From NCBI RefSeq assembly GCF_900156025.1, contig NZ_FTMO01000013.1, positions 1 to 64,000 of the forward strand: a stretch of DNA of 64,000 nt. The letters are read 5' to 3'. Positions 1-8,410 of the stretch are shown in pieces. A program made the translations under genes and the position numbers. The DNA is from Allobosea sp. TND4EK4. Lineage in GTDB: Bacteria > Pseudomonadota > Alphaproteobacteria > Rhizobiales > Beijerinckiaceae. Within the stretch, counting starts at the first letter, position 1. Every line of letters starts with the position of its first letter. Under the pieces are notes generated by a model. The model did not search any database and was not told where the DNA came from. It worked only from the letters and a program-made list of their open reading frames with translations.

Positions 1-348
1 GCACTCAAATCCACGCTGGAAAAACAGGCCGCTTAGCGCCAGAAATCAAACTCAGGACTCTCCCTCAGACCGGAGGAGAAAAGGGTCTCAGGTCAACAAG
101 GTTCCCCGAGAGGAAGATCTCATTGAGCAAATTCCCCCAACATCGTTCCGCGGGGTGCGTGCATCAGGGCCGAAAGGCTCTCTGATGCTTCTGATGTTAC
201 GTTTATTTATCGATACTTGACCGGTAAACGCCGGTGTTTCCAGAAATATTTCATGTATTTTTGGGCCGTCGACTTCAGATCGCGTTCGATCTTCAGGGCG
301 CGAAGGTCGTCCCATTTCACTGCAACTTATCGACCGAGCTTCGTCCGA
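1..348. other. Lower-GC stretch without recognisable gene
   Basis: This is the left edge of the window. The base composition is near 50% GC, far below the roughly 68% of the main chromosome. Short open frames exist on both strands, but none has a convincing ribosome binding site or a recognisable protein. It probably belongs to the same integrated element as the next two genes. I see no direct repeat of the tRNA-Glu 3' end here, so the other attachment site would lie further left. Confidence 0.4.
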
Positions 349-564
349 CTAAGCAGCGTGTTGCTGCGATTCCCACAGTGGCAGGGCTTCTAGCCAAGCT
401 ACTGCGTCGACATGGAGTATGATCGTCCTTCTTCCAGCTTTGCGGGCTTTGAGACTTCCCACACCTATCTCATGATAGATAGCTGAGCGACTACGTCCCG
501 ATGCTTTGACCAAATCACTGACGCTGTAAGCAAGCTTCTGATTTGTGTCGATTTGACCCTTCAT
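349..564 (-). CDS. Excisionase-like helix-turn-helix protein (AlpA/MerR-type HTH)
   Basis: A 71-residue protein with a single small winged-helix domain of the excisionase / HTH_17 type. The order is YSVSDLVKASGRSRSAIYHEI (first helices and recognition helix), then a basic turn LKARKAGRRTIIL, then VDAVAWLEALP. Such proteins act as recombination directionality factors or as regulators of integrated elements. The ATG at 564 was chosen because an AGGA lies about nine bases upstream; a TTG at 585 would add seven residues. It lies in a low-GC block that ends at a tRNA gene, which fits an excisionase or element regulator. No integrase is visible in the window. The HTH assignment is fairly safe; the exact role is inference. 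Confidence 0.6.
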   Translation of the reverse strand: MKGQIDTNQKLAYSVSDLVKASGRSRSAIYHEIGVGSLKARKAGRRTIILHVDAVAWLEALPLWESQQHAA

Positions 565-709
565 TGATATAGTTCCTTTCTCCAATTCCTGCCGTATTTG
601 GCACTGAACTGAAGTGACAGGACCACATCTGGCGTGTTGGATAATATGGATTTGTTTGGAGAAAATTGAGTGCGTTTACGTGATTAATCACCAACATCTA
701 CGCTATTGA

Positions 710-1744
710 TCAGCGCATTTCCCGCAATATTCTCCTTAGACGGTCTTGTTTAGCGTCGACTGATGCCCCTGCGATCTCTTTGTTGTGTCGTCGCACCACC
801 TCTATTGCTGAAGCGTTCTCGGTCATTCCTTCTCGCTGAAGCTCGCCCATGATTTGTAGCCAACGCGTATCGTCAATTCGTGGTGCCCCGCGCTTCCGAG
901 CGGGAGATTGAGCGGTCTCACGATCTATCTGATCCGCGGCCTCGAAAGGCTGAGTAGCGCGTTTAGGGAAAAGGCGTTGAGCAGCACGAGTGGACGCATA
1001 TTTGTCGAATGGGCAGGAGAAATCATACGCCATCAGTGCAGGCATAATGTCTCGGTCTAGAAAATGAAGGCCGGACCAGAGCGGGCCGCTATCTCCAACC
1101 ACGGAACACCCATCCAGCTTACCACTGCCGGGAAATCCGGGCCCAATCGTGAGCGAAACGTCGCCGGCAAGAAGAGCCGCCATCGTTTGAGGAGATAGCG
1201 TATTGGGTTCGCCCATAGGAACAGCTTCGGCCCAAGCTCTCATGAGAACGTCTCCAAGCCCTCTGGAGTACGCCAATAGCAGTTTTTGCAACTGCACTCC
1301 GAAAGGTGCCGACGATCTTGACCGCACCGAGTGTTGGCACGCCATCCATTGCGCAATTTGAAATGCCGAAACTCTACCAGCCTCACAGAACGGCTTAGGA
1401 GGGCAATCTGACGGGTATATATCTATCACCTGCGATGGCTTAAATCGCTCTGCCGGGTGCGCGTAGCAATCAGGCCAGCAGCTCCATTCCACAGCGATAT
1501 TCCGCTGTCGCCAACCTGGCGAAGACAGATCGAGCTCATCACATCGAGCGGAGGAGATAATGCTCATCGTTCGCAACTGGTGCAGCAGATCGGCCTCTGC
1601 ATTGCCTGTCACAGCAGGCTGCTCTGCTTTGAGCTTCGGCCACGTGTTCGGTTGAAAAACAGCTGCCAAATCACGCATTACGATCCAGACCAAGGCCTGT
1701 TCGCTCGACCAATCCGCAAGGAGGCGAGATGCCTCAGAAGTCAC
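710..1744 (-). CDS. Unknown protein of the tRNA-linked island
   Basis: A 344-residue soluble protein that I do not recognise. It has no signal peptide or membrane segment. The C-terminal 75 residues are basic and helical (RKRGAPRIDDTRW, then RLRRILREMR at the end), which could bind nucleic acid, but this is only an impression. GTG at 1744 is preferred over GTG at 1750 because an AGGAGG lies five bases before it, whereas the earlier GTG overlaps that site. Codon use and GC are unlike the genes to the right and match the upstream HTH gene. Both are on the same strand, with this gene upstream, so they may be co-transcribed. Confidence 0.6.
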   Translation of the reverse strand: MTSEASRLLADWSSEQALVWIVMRDLAAVFQPNTWPKLKAEQPAVTGNAEADLLHQLRTMSIISSARCDELDLSSPGWRQRNIAVEWSCWPDCYAHPAERFKPSQVIDIYPSDCPPKPFCEAGRVSAFQIAQWMACQHSVRSRSSAPFGVQLQKLLLAYSRGLGDVLMRAWAEAVPMGEPNTLSPQTMAALLAGDVSLTIGPGFPGSGKLDGCSVVGDSGPLWSGLHFLDRDIMPALMAYDFSCPFDKYASTRAAQRLFPKRATQPFEAADQIDRETAQSPARKRGAPRIDDTRWLQIMGELQREGMTENASAIEVVRRHNKEIAGASVDAKQDRLRRILREMR

Positions 1745-1750
1745 CCTCAC

Positions 1751-1984
1751 CTCCTGCCGTCATCTTCTAGCCACGAGAACGACACTCCCAACCAACAGGT
1801 TGTTGAGCGCGCACTGGTACTCCGGCGCGAACGAGAATGACAAGTTTGAGAAGAGAGTTGCGCAGACGACAGCCACGCAAAGCTGTCACGTCAAGATCCA
1901 CCACAGTCCCAGGACCGCTTAGGAGGATTATTTGACCGATATTTTACGACTTGGCCCGGCAACGACCTAAATCATTGAAATCGT
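1751..1984. other. Low-GC junction between island and tRNA-Glu
   Basis: About 230 bases without a credible gene. The sequence is AT-rich near 1920-1980 and then changes abruptly into the tRNA 3' end at 1985. This is the position where a tyrosine-recombinase element using the tRNA 3' end as attachment site would join the chromosome. Confidence 0.4.
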
Positions 1985-2060
1985 TGGCGCTCCCTAGGGG
2001 ACTCGAACCCCTGTTTTCGCCGTGAGAGGGCGACGTCCTAGACCGCTAGACGAAGGGAGC
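1985..2060 (-). tRNA. tRNA-Glu (anticodon CUC)
   Basis: Read on the minus strand, the gene begins GCTCCCT and ends AGGGAGC-G-CCA, giving a perfect seven-pair acceptor stem, discriminator G and encoded CCA. The anticodon arm is TCGCC-CTCTCAC-GGCGA, so the anticodon is CTC (reads GAG, Glu). The T arm is AGGGG-TTCGAGT-CCCCT. The gene is 76 bases with CCA. Its 3' end faces the low-GC block at 1-1984, making it a likely integration site. Confidence 0.97.
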
Positions 2061-2341
2061 AGCGCTGGCCGAGGGCGCCTATGTAGTCGCAGCGCGGGAT
2101 CGCCGCAACTGGTTTTTGCGCGCCGGCGAAAAGAATACGCATCGCCCGGAGAATGGCGCAAACGCGCAGTCCCTGACGCAGCGATGCCTTCGTCGCGCCT
2201 GGCACTGCCGCGGTTTACCTCGATAACGACGACCGGCTGCCGCGTCTCCGCAACGCCGTCCCCCCGGCGGCGCGGAGAAGCGGCCCTTGCCCTCCCGGCG
2301 GGCCGGATCGATGATGCGGCCCGGTCGGGAGGGCCTGTCAG
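2061..2341. other. Intergenic region, nothing recognised
   Basis: High-GC sequence between tRNA-Glu and comF. It must hold the tRNA promoter (minus strand) and that of comF (plus strand), but no clear elements or supported gene were seen. Confidence 0.4.
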
Positions 2342-3235
2342 GTGACGGAGTGGCGCGCGAGCGGCGTCGGCATGGTGGCAGAACCGGGCGAGGCCGCGGA
2401 TCGCCATGCTGCGCCGGCCGGTGCGCTCCCCGGCGCGGGTGGAAAGCGGCCGCGTTGGGACCACCTGCTCCCGCGCCCTCCCGCATGGCCTCGGCAAATG
2501 CTGCAGGTCGGCGCGGCCACGGTTCGTGCCGCCATCGGTATCCTCTACCCGCCAAGCTGCGTCGTCTGCCGGGCGGCCACGGGGGAGGCGCAGGCCCTGT
2601 GTGCGCAATGCTGGTGCGGCATCGGCTTCATCGAGCGGCCCTATTGCGAGCGGCTGGGCACGCCCTTCGAGATCGATCTCGGGCCAGGCATGGTGTCGCC
2701 GGCGGCGATCGCCGAGCCGCCCGTCTTCGCGAGGGCCCGGGCGGTATGCCGTTTCGAGGGCGCCGCCAGAGACCTCGTCCACCGCCTGAAATACGGCGAC
2801 CGGGCGGAGCTCGCCTTGACGCTCGGCCGGATGATGCGCCAGTCGGGCCATGAACTGCTGGCGGATGCCGATCTCGTCGTGCCCGTACCCCTGCACCGCA
2901 CCCGCCTCTGGAGCCGCCGCTTCAACCAGGCCGCGCTGCTCGCCCGCGTCGTCGCTGGCCTCGGCGAGCGGACGCTCGCAATCACCGCCCTGGCGCGGGT
3001 CAGGCGCACGCGCCAGCAGGTCGGGCTGACGCGCGCGCAACGCGGCGACAATCTCCAGGGCGCCTTCCGCGTCCCGCCCCAGGCGCGGCCCCTGGTGCAG
3101 GGCCGCCGCATCCTGCTGATCGACGATGTGCTGACCACCGGAGCGACTGCGAACGCCGCGGCGCGCGCCTTGCTGCGCGCCGGTGCCACCGCCGTCGACG
3201 TGCTGACCTTCGCGCGGGTCGTGACGGAACGCTGA
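2342..3235 (+). CDS. comF: ComF family phosphoribosyltransferase-like protein
   Basis: A 297-residue ComF/GntX-type protein. An N-terminal zinc-finger-like set of two CxxC pairs (SCVVC and CAQC, around residues 72-96) is followed by a phosphoribosyltransferase fold with the PRPP-binding loop ILLIDDVLTTGAT near residue 258. Family members take part in DNA uptake in some bacteria, but their reaction is unknown in most. The GTG at 2342 has GGGAGG about nine bases upstream. The first 50 residues are poorly conserved in style, so an ATG at 2498 (245 residues, closer to the family norm) is a real alternative. It is followed on the same strand by glutaredoxin and a DUF1178 gene, an order often seen in Hyphomicrobiales. 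Confidence 0.9.
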   Translation: MTEWRASGVGMVAEPGEAADRHAAPAGALPGAGGKRPRWDHLLPRPPAWPRQMLQVGAATVRAAIGILYPPSCVVCRAATGEAQALCAQCWCGIGFIERPYCERLGTPFEIDLGPGMVSPAAIAEPPVFARARAVCRFEGAARDLVHRLKYGDRAELALTLGRMMRQSGHELLADADLVVPVPLHRTRLWSRRFNQAALLARVVAGLGERTLAITALARVRRTRQQVGLTRAQRGDNLQGAFRVPPQARPLVQGRRILLIDDVLTTGATANAAARALLRAGATAVDVLTFARVVTER

Positions 3236-3295
3236 GCAATCCCTACATAACAACCAAGCCTTATGAATTCTCACGAATGCGAGCCCAGCTGAGCC

Positions 3296-3550
3296 ATGCC
3301 TCCCGTCACGATCTACACCACCTCCTGGTGCCCTTATTGCCGCTCCGCCAAGGCGCTGCTGACGAAGAAGAACGTCGCCTTCACCGAGATCGATGTGGAG
3401 GCCACGCCCGGCGCGCGTCAGGAGATGACCACGAGGGCCGGCGGGCGCACCTCGGTGCCGCAGATCTTCATCGGCGAGAACCACGTCGGCGGCTCCGACG
3501 ACATCCACGCCCTCGACGCCCGCGGCGAACTCGACGGCCTCCTGGCCTGA
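3296..3550 (+). CDS. grxC: Glutaredoxin 3
   Basis: An 84-residue dithiol glutaredoxin, the usual length for GrxC. The active site CPYC is at residues 12-15. The glutathione-binding TSVPQIFIG segment with its cis-proline and the GG(S/C)DD motif near the C terminus are both present. It reduces protein disulfides and mixed disulfides with glutathione in the cytoplasm. It begins 60 bases after comF on the same strand, so co-expression is likely. A GAGCC/GGCTC inverted repeat lies over the stop codon but has no T run. Confidence 0.95.
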   Translation: MPPVTIYTTSWCPYCRSAKALLTKKNVAFTEIDVEATPGARQEMTTRAGGRTSVPQIFIGENHVGGSDDIHALDARGELDGLLA

Positions 3551-3659
3551 GCCGCGGCGGCTCCGATCGTCGCCCTCGCACGGGCTGCCGCGATCTTGCC
3601 GAAACGCGGCATCGACCTATTTGCGACAGGATGACGCCCATGCCATGTGCCGATAAGAC

Positions 3660-4157
3660 ATGATCCGCTACACCCTCGTCTGTGACGCAGCCCACGAATT
3701 CGACAGCTGGTTCTCGACCTCTGCGAGTTTCGAGGAGCAGGCGAAGCGCGGACTCGTCGCATGCCCGGTCTGCGGCAGCCCCCGCGTCGAGCGGGCCATC
3801 ATGGCTCCCAATGTCGCCCGCACGGATCTCGGCCCGAGGCGGCCGCAGCCTTTGCCGGTCCCGGCCGCCCCGGCAGCCGTTTCCGCACCTGCGCCGGCCG
3901 CGCCACCTTCCCCCACGGCCCTGATCGGTGAAAAGGAGGCAGCCTTGCGCGCCATGATCACCGAATTGCATCGCCAGGTGCGGGAGAACGCCGAGCATGT
4001 CGGCGAGCGCTTCGCCGAGGAGGCGCTGAAGATCCACCATGGCGAGACGCCGGAGCGCGCCATCTACGGCCAGGCCTCGATGGACGATGCGCAGATGCTG
4101 CAGGAGGAAGGCGTCGCCTTCATGCCATTGCCGCGCCTGCCGGGCTCCGCTCACTGA
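3660..4157 (+). CDS. DUF1178 family protein
   Basis: A 165-residue member of the DUF1178 family, common in Alpha- and Betaproteobacteria and of unknown function. The N terminus (IRYTLVCDAAHEFDSWF) leads into a rubredoxin-like CPVCG knuckle at about residue 37, suggesting metal or nucleic-acid binding. An Ala/Pro-rich linker (about residues 62-85) separates it from a conserved helical half containing GERFAEEALKIHHGE. It is the third gene of the comF-grxC group. The family name is secure; the role is unknown. Confidence 0.9.
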   Translation: MIRYTLVCDAAHEFDSWFSTSASFEEQAKRGLVACPVCGSPRVERAIMAPNVARTDLGPRRPQPLPVPAAPAAVSAPAPAAPPSPTALIGEKEAALRAMITELHRQVRENAEHVGERFAEEALKIHHGETPERAIYGQASMDDAQMLQEEGVAFMPLPRLPGSAH

Positions 4158-4449
4158 GGGGCCTCCCCGGACGAGCGAAGTGTCTCCGCATCGGCGTTCA
4201 TGGCCGTTCGGTAACCTTCGGCAGCCCACCTGTAAAAAATTCCGCGTGGAACAATCGCAGCGATTTTTCGTTCCGATCAGGTGCTTAGCTGCAAGACCGC
4301 CCGGGCTCAGGCCCGCCCGGGGCGCGCTCTTGCGTCATGCCCTCTTCCTCCCCGGATGAACTTTCTGTTAAGCAATTCGCGGTTCCTTGCCGGTGATCCG
4401 TGCGCCGCCCTCGGGCAGCCTCCGGATCCCGAACACTGGAGGTTGCCGC
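4158..4449. other. Intergenic region with GC-rich hairpin
   Basis: The 292 bases between DUF1178 and the wall hydrolase hold no gene. A strong inverted repeat around 4300-4323 (CCCGGGC / GCCCGGG-like arms) could end transcription from the comF group, but there is no T run. A locally AT-rich segment near 4228-4270 is the most likely promoter area for the next gene. Confidence 0.4.
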
Positions 4450-5364
4450 ATGAAGCGGACCGCGATCACTGCCACCCGTCTCCGTCTCGCCGGAGGTGTC
4501 CGCAAGGGCAGTCGATCGATCCCGCTGATGCTGGCCCTGCTAGCACCGGCCCTCGGGGCCTGCAGCCTGTCCCCGGTCGAGACCGCTTCGACCCCGGCCG
4601 CCCCGCCGGCCACGAAGGAACGTGCCGCTGCGCGGAAACATGCCGTGGCCCTCGCCAAGGCCGATCCGCGCGAGAAGGAATGCCTCGTCCGCGCCATGTA
4701 TTTCGAGGCCAATCGCTCGAGCGATGCCGGTCTCCTCGGCGTCGGCACGGTGGTGATGAACCGGGTCGAATCGCAGCGTTACCCCGAGACGATCTGCGGC
4801 GTCGTCGGCGCTCCCCGCCAGTTCGCAGCGGGCGTGCTGAGCCGCCCGATGACGGAACGGGGCCTTTCGCGGATCGAGGCCATCGCCGACGAGATTCTCG
4901 AGGGCAAGCGCAACGCCCAGGTCGGCGAGGCCAAGCATTTCCACACGGCCGGCCTGCGCTTCGGCTACAAGAACATGCATTATGTGACCGTGGCGGGCGG
5001 CAACGCTTTCTACATCAAGGGTGGCGAGCGTCCCGAGCGCCGTGCCTACGAGCAGCCGAGCTACCAGGTCGCGGCGCTCTCCTCCTCCGCGCCGATCGCG
5101 ACCACCGCCCCGGCCGGCACGACCTCCTTCTCCTCGGCTCCGCTCGCCTTCGCGCCCGAGCCCGCCATCGTCCGGGCCACCCCGAGCGAGACACCGATCG
5201 CCAAGCTCATCCGCAGCGCCCCGCTGCCGCCGGACCGCCCCCTCGATCTCGACATGCCGAAGCGGACGGCCAAGGCCTTTGCCCCGCAGCCCAAGGCCGA
5301 GATGCAAGTCGCAGCCCTGCTGCCGCCGCCGCGCGACCTGCGCGGCACCCTCCCGCTGGACTGA
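4450..5364 (+). CDS. Cell wall hydrolase, SleB family, predicted lipoprotein
   Basis: A 304-residue protein with an N-terminal signal and a lipobox (LGAC, Cys near residue 37), so it should be anchored to a membrane in the envelope. Residues about 75-200 form the hydrolase_2 (SleB) domain: ECLVRAMYFEANR with its catalytic-type glutamate, VVMNRVESQRYP, and the later KHFHTAGLRFGYKNMHYV. This family cleaves peptidoglycan. The C-terminal third is a Pro/Ala-rich tail. The ATG at 4450 was chosen because GGAGG lies seven bases upstream and gives a proper signal peptide. It is a single gene, with ecm 150 bases downstream. Confidence 0.88.
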   Translation: MKRTAITATRLRLAGGVRKGSRSIPLMLALLAPALGACSLSPVETASTPAAPPATKERAAARKHAVALAKADPREKECLVRAMYFEANRSSDAGLLGVGTVVMNRVESQRYPETICGVVGAPRQFAAGVLSRPMTERGLSRIEAIADEILEGKRNAQVGEAKHFHTAGLRFGYKNMHYVTVAGGNAFYIKGGERPERRAYEQPSYQVAALSSSAPIATTAPAGTTSFSSAPLAFAPEPAIVRATPSETPIAKLIRSAPLPPDRPLDLDMPKRTAKAFAPQPKAEMQVAALLPPPRDLRGTLPLD

Positions 5365-5513
5365 CCAAGCGCGGCGCGCCGCAGCCGCGCCACCCCGCCC
5401 TCTGATCGCGATCCCCGCCTTCGCCTAACGTCGAGGGCGACAGGGCTCTCGCGCTTCCCTTATCCTCGCCGCAGTGCAACATTTCAGATTGCTCTGCAAA
5501 ACGGGGAAACGTG

Positions 5514-7496
5514 ATGAGCGCGACGCAGCCGAGCGGCGAACCGGCCGGGCGCGAACGGCCCTGGATCTTCCGCACCTATGCGGGGCATTCCGACGCGGCG
5601 GAATCGAACCGGCTCTACCGAAACAATCTCGCCAAGGGTCAGACCGGCCTCTCCGTCGCCTTCGACCTGCCGACGCAGACGGGCTACGACCCCGACCATG
5701 TCCTGGCGCGGGGCGAGGTCGGCAAGGTGGGCGTGCCGGTCTCGCATCTCGGCGACATGCGGGCGCTGTTCGACCAGATTCCGCTGGCGCAGATGAACAC
5801 CTCGATGACGATCAACGCGACGGCGGCCTGGCTGCTCTCGCTCTACATCGCCGTCGCCGACGAGCAGGGCGCCGACCGCAGGCTCCTGCAGGGCACCACG
5901 CAGAACGACCTCGTCAAGGAATACCTCTCGCGCGGCACCTATGTCTTCCCGCCACGCCCCTCGATGCAGCTGACGACGGATATCGTGGTCTTCGCCGCCT
6001 CGGAATTGCCGAAGTGGAACCCGACCAATGTCTGTTCCTACCATCTGCAGGAGGCCGGGGCCTCGCCGGTGCAGGAGTTGTCCTTCGCGCTGGCGACTGC
6101 GATCGCCCTTCTGGATGCGATCCGCGCCCGCCCGGAGGTGAGCGCTGCAGAATTTCCCGGCATCGTCGGGCGCATCTCCTTCTTCGTGAATGCGGGGATG
6201 CGCTTCGTCACCGAGCTCAGCAAGATGCGCGCCTTCGTCGATCTCTGGGACGAGATCACGCTGGGCCGCTATGGCGTCGCCGAGGAGCAGCATCGCCGCT
6301 TCCGCTATGGCGTGCAGGTGAACTCGCTGGGGCTGACCGAGCCGCAGCCGGAAAACAACGTCTACCGCATCCTGATCGAGATGCTGGCGGTGACGCTCTC
6401 GAAGAAAGCCCGCGCCCGCGCCGTGCAGCTCCCGGCCTGGAACGAGGCGCTCGGCCTGCCGCGCCCCTTCGACCAGCAATGGTCGCTGCGGATGCAGCAG
6501 GTCCTGGCCTATGAGACGGACCTGCTCGAATATCCCGACATCTTCGACGGCTCGACCGTGATCGACGCCAAGGTGGCGGAACTGAAGGCGGCCGCGCTCG
6601 AGGAGCTCGCCCGGATCGACGCCATGGGCGGCGCCCTCGCGGCGGTCGAGAGCGGCTACATGAAGCAGGCGCTCGTCGAGAACGGGGCACGGCGGATCGA
6701 GGCGATCGAGCGCGGCGAACAGGTCGTGGTCGGAGTCAACCGGTTCACTAGCAGCGAGCCCTCGCCTCTCTCGGCCGGCGACAGCGCGGTCATCACCGTG
6801 GCGGATTCGGTCGAGATCGAGGCGATCGGCCGGCTCAAGGCCTGGCGTTCGGCCCGCGACGCCAAGAGCGCCGAAGCCGCCCTGGCCGACCTCGCCGCCA
6901 GCGCGCGCGAGGGCCGCAATGTCATGCCGGCATCGATCGCCTGCGCCAAGGCGGGCGTCACCACCGGCGAGTGGGCGCAGGCGCTGCGGGAGATCTTCGG
7001 CGAGTACAGGGCCCCGACCGGCGTCGACACGACCCGCCTCGGCGACGCGACCGGCCTCGCCACCGCCAAGGCCGCGGTGGCGAAGGCCACCGAGCGCCTC
7101 GGCCGCCCGCCACGCTTCCTCGTCGGCAAGCCGGGCCTCGACGGGCATTCGAACGGCGCCGAGCAGATCGCGGTTCGTGCCCGCGACGCCGGGATGAGCG
7201 TCAGCTATGGCGGCATCCGGCAGACGCCGGAAGAGATCGTGACGCAGGCGCAGGAGACGGAGGCCGATATCATCGGCCTCTCGATCCTCTCAGGCTCGCA
7301 TCTGCCTCTCGTCAGGGACGTCACCGCCCGCCTGCGCGTCGCGGGCATGACCGTGCCGGTCGTCGTCGGCGGCATCATCCCGCCCGACGACGAGAACGCC
7401 TTGCGCAACATGGGCGTGGCCCGCGTCTACACCCCGAAGGACTTCGAACTGGACGGGATCATCGCGGATGTGGCCGGGCTCGCCGGGAAGGAGTGA
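5514..7496 (+). CDS. ecm: Ethylmalonyl-CoA mutase (MeaA type)
   Basis: A 660-residue B12-dependent mutase that converts (2R)-ethylmalonyl-CoA to methylsuccinyl-CoA in the ethylmalonyl-CoA pathway for acetyl-CoA assimilation. The N-terminal catalytic barrel starts with PWIFRTYAGH and continues with LPTQTGYDPDH and QMNTSMTINATAAWLL. The C-terminal cobalamin domain carries the DxHxxG signature (GLDGHSNG, about residue 544) and the GLSILSGSH segment. A single fused chain with this N terminus matches MeaA/Ecm rather than the large subunit of methylmalonyl-CoA mutase (about 720 residues). ATG at 5514 is preferred to the adjacent GTG at 5511 by spacing to GGGGAA. No other pathway genes are nearby except a distant thiolase. 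Confidence 0.92.
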   Translation: MSATQPSGEPAGRERPWIFRTYAGHSDAAESNRLYRNNLAKGQTGLSVAFDLPTQTGYDPDHVLARGEVGKVGVPVSHLGDMRALFDQIPLAQMNTSMTINATAAWLLSLYIAVADEQGADRRLLQGTTQNDLVKEYLSRGTYVFPPRPSMQLTTDIVVFAASELPKWNPTNVCSYHLQEAGASPVQELSFALATAIALLDAIRARPEVSAAEFPGIVGRISFFVNAGMRFVTELSKMRAFVDLWDEITLGRYGVAEEQHRRFRYGVQVNSLGLTEPQPENNVYRILIEMLAVTLSKKARARAVQLPAWNEALGLPRPFDQQWSLRMQQVLAYETDLLEYPDIFDGSTVIDAKVAELKAAALEELARIDAMGGALAAVESGYMKQALVENGARRIEAIERGEQVVVGVNRFTSSEPSPLSAGDSAVITVADSVEIEAIGRLKAWRSARDAKSAEAALADLAASAREGRNVMPASIACAKAGVTTGEWAQALREIFGEYRAPTGVDTTRLGDATGLATAKAAVAKATERLGRPPRFLVGKPGLDGHSNGAEQIAVRARDAGMSVSYGGIRQTPEEIVTQAQETEADIIGLSILSGSHLPLVRDVTARLRVAGMTVPVVVGGIIPPDDENALRNMGVARVYTPKDFELDGIIADVAGLAGKE

Positions 7497-7508
7497 GGGG
7501 CATCCGCC

Positions 7509-8366
7509 CTACTGGCCGTGCCCGCGTCCATAGCCGCTCGGCTCCGGCGCCTGCCACCCCGTGAGCAAGCCCGGCTCAGGCGCGTGGATCTCCACCTTGA
7601 GGGGATGGCAGGCTGCCGCATCGCTGGAATGCGTCGCGCCGCAATCGCCACCGGGGCAGGCCGAGAGGGCGCCGATCAGATCGATCTCGGCGAACAGCTC
7701 CAGATAGTCGCCCGGCCGCACCGGGCTCGCCTTCATGAAGTACTGATGCGTGTCGCGGGTAAAGCCGGTGCACATGAAGACATTGAGCACGTCATGGACG
7801 TGGTGCTCGACCTCTCGCGCCGGTTGGCCGACCACTGCCCCGAGCGCCCTCGACAGGTTCGAATGGCAGCAATGGTGATAGTCGCCGCCACTGAGCAGCC
7901 GGTGGGTGTAGGGGTCGCAGCGCGTGCCGATGACATCATGCACGCCGGCACCATCGTCGTCGAAACCGTACCAGCCGAGCGTGTCGTGGGTGATCGTCGC
8001 CATCGGCCGCAGATGAGGCAGGTTGCTCCAGAGCCTGTCGCCGGTCGTCAGATGCGTCGCATGCAGGGCCCGCGTCTTGCCGCTGAAGAAGCGCTCCGAC
8101 AGGTCGTCGGCGTTCCAGAGATTGAGGTCGCCGACCTGCGGCCCCTCGATGCTGAGGATGCGGACGAAATGTCCCTTCGGCACCCGGAAGCTGCCGCCCT
8201 CGCGTGGCGGCACGACGATCTCGTCGATCAGCGTGAGGGCCTCGCGCGCCCTTGCGAGCATCGCCATGTCCGCGCCCGGCAGGGTTTCGTTCGGGTAGAC
8301 GATGACGGGCGGTTTGCTGCGGCGCTCGGCCGCATCAGGCGGTGCCTGCCCGATCTCCCTCGACAT
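7509..8366 (-). CDS. DUF1989 / urea carboxylase-associated family protein
   Basis: A 285-residue member of the DUF1989 family, often annotated as urea carboxylase-associated or aminomethyltransferase-like; its biochemical role is not settled. Conserved stretches include GDLNLWNADDLSERF, HDVIGTRCDPY, HHCCHSNL and HDVLNVFM, with many His and Cys residues suggesting a bound metal. There is no signal peptide. The ATG at 8366 has GGAGG four bases upstream. It is convergent with ecm (12 bases between the stops). No urea carboxylase or allophanate hydrolase gene is in the window, so a urea link cannot be supported here. Confidence 0.85.
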   Translation of the reverse strand: MSREIGQAPPDAAERRSKPPVIVYPNETLPGADMAMLARAREALTLIDEIVVPPREGGSFRVPKGHFVRILSIEGPQVGDLNLWNADDLSERFFSGKTRALHATHLTTGDRLWSNLPHLRPMATITHDTLGWYGFDDDGAGVHDVIGTRCDPYTHRLLSGGDYHHCCHSNLSRALGAVVGQPAREVEHHVHDVLNVFMCTGFTRDTHQYFMKASPVRPGDYLELFAEIDLIGALSACPGGDCGATHSSDAAACHPLKVEIHAPEPGLLTGWQAPEPSGYGRGHGQ

Positions 8367-8410
8367 CTCGCCTCCGGTGCTTGTCCGGACCAGGCGACCC
8401 GCCCGGCCGC

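Noticed and set aside
1994..3508. Long minus-strand open frame over tRNA-Glu, comF and grxC
   Set aside because: It crosses a tRNA and two recognisable genes on the other strand and has low-complexity Arg/Ala/Gly composition.
7509..8366. A urea degradation locus
   Set aside because: Only a DUF1989 protein is present; urea carboxylase and allophanate hydrolase genes are absent.
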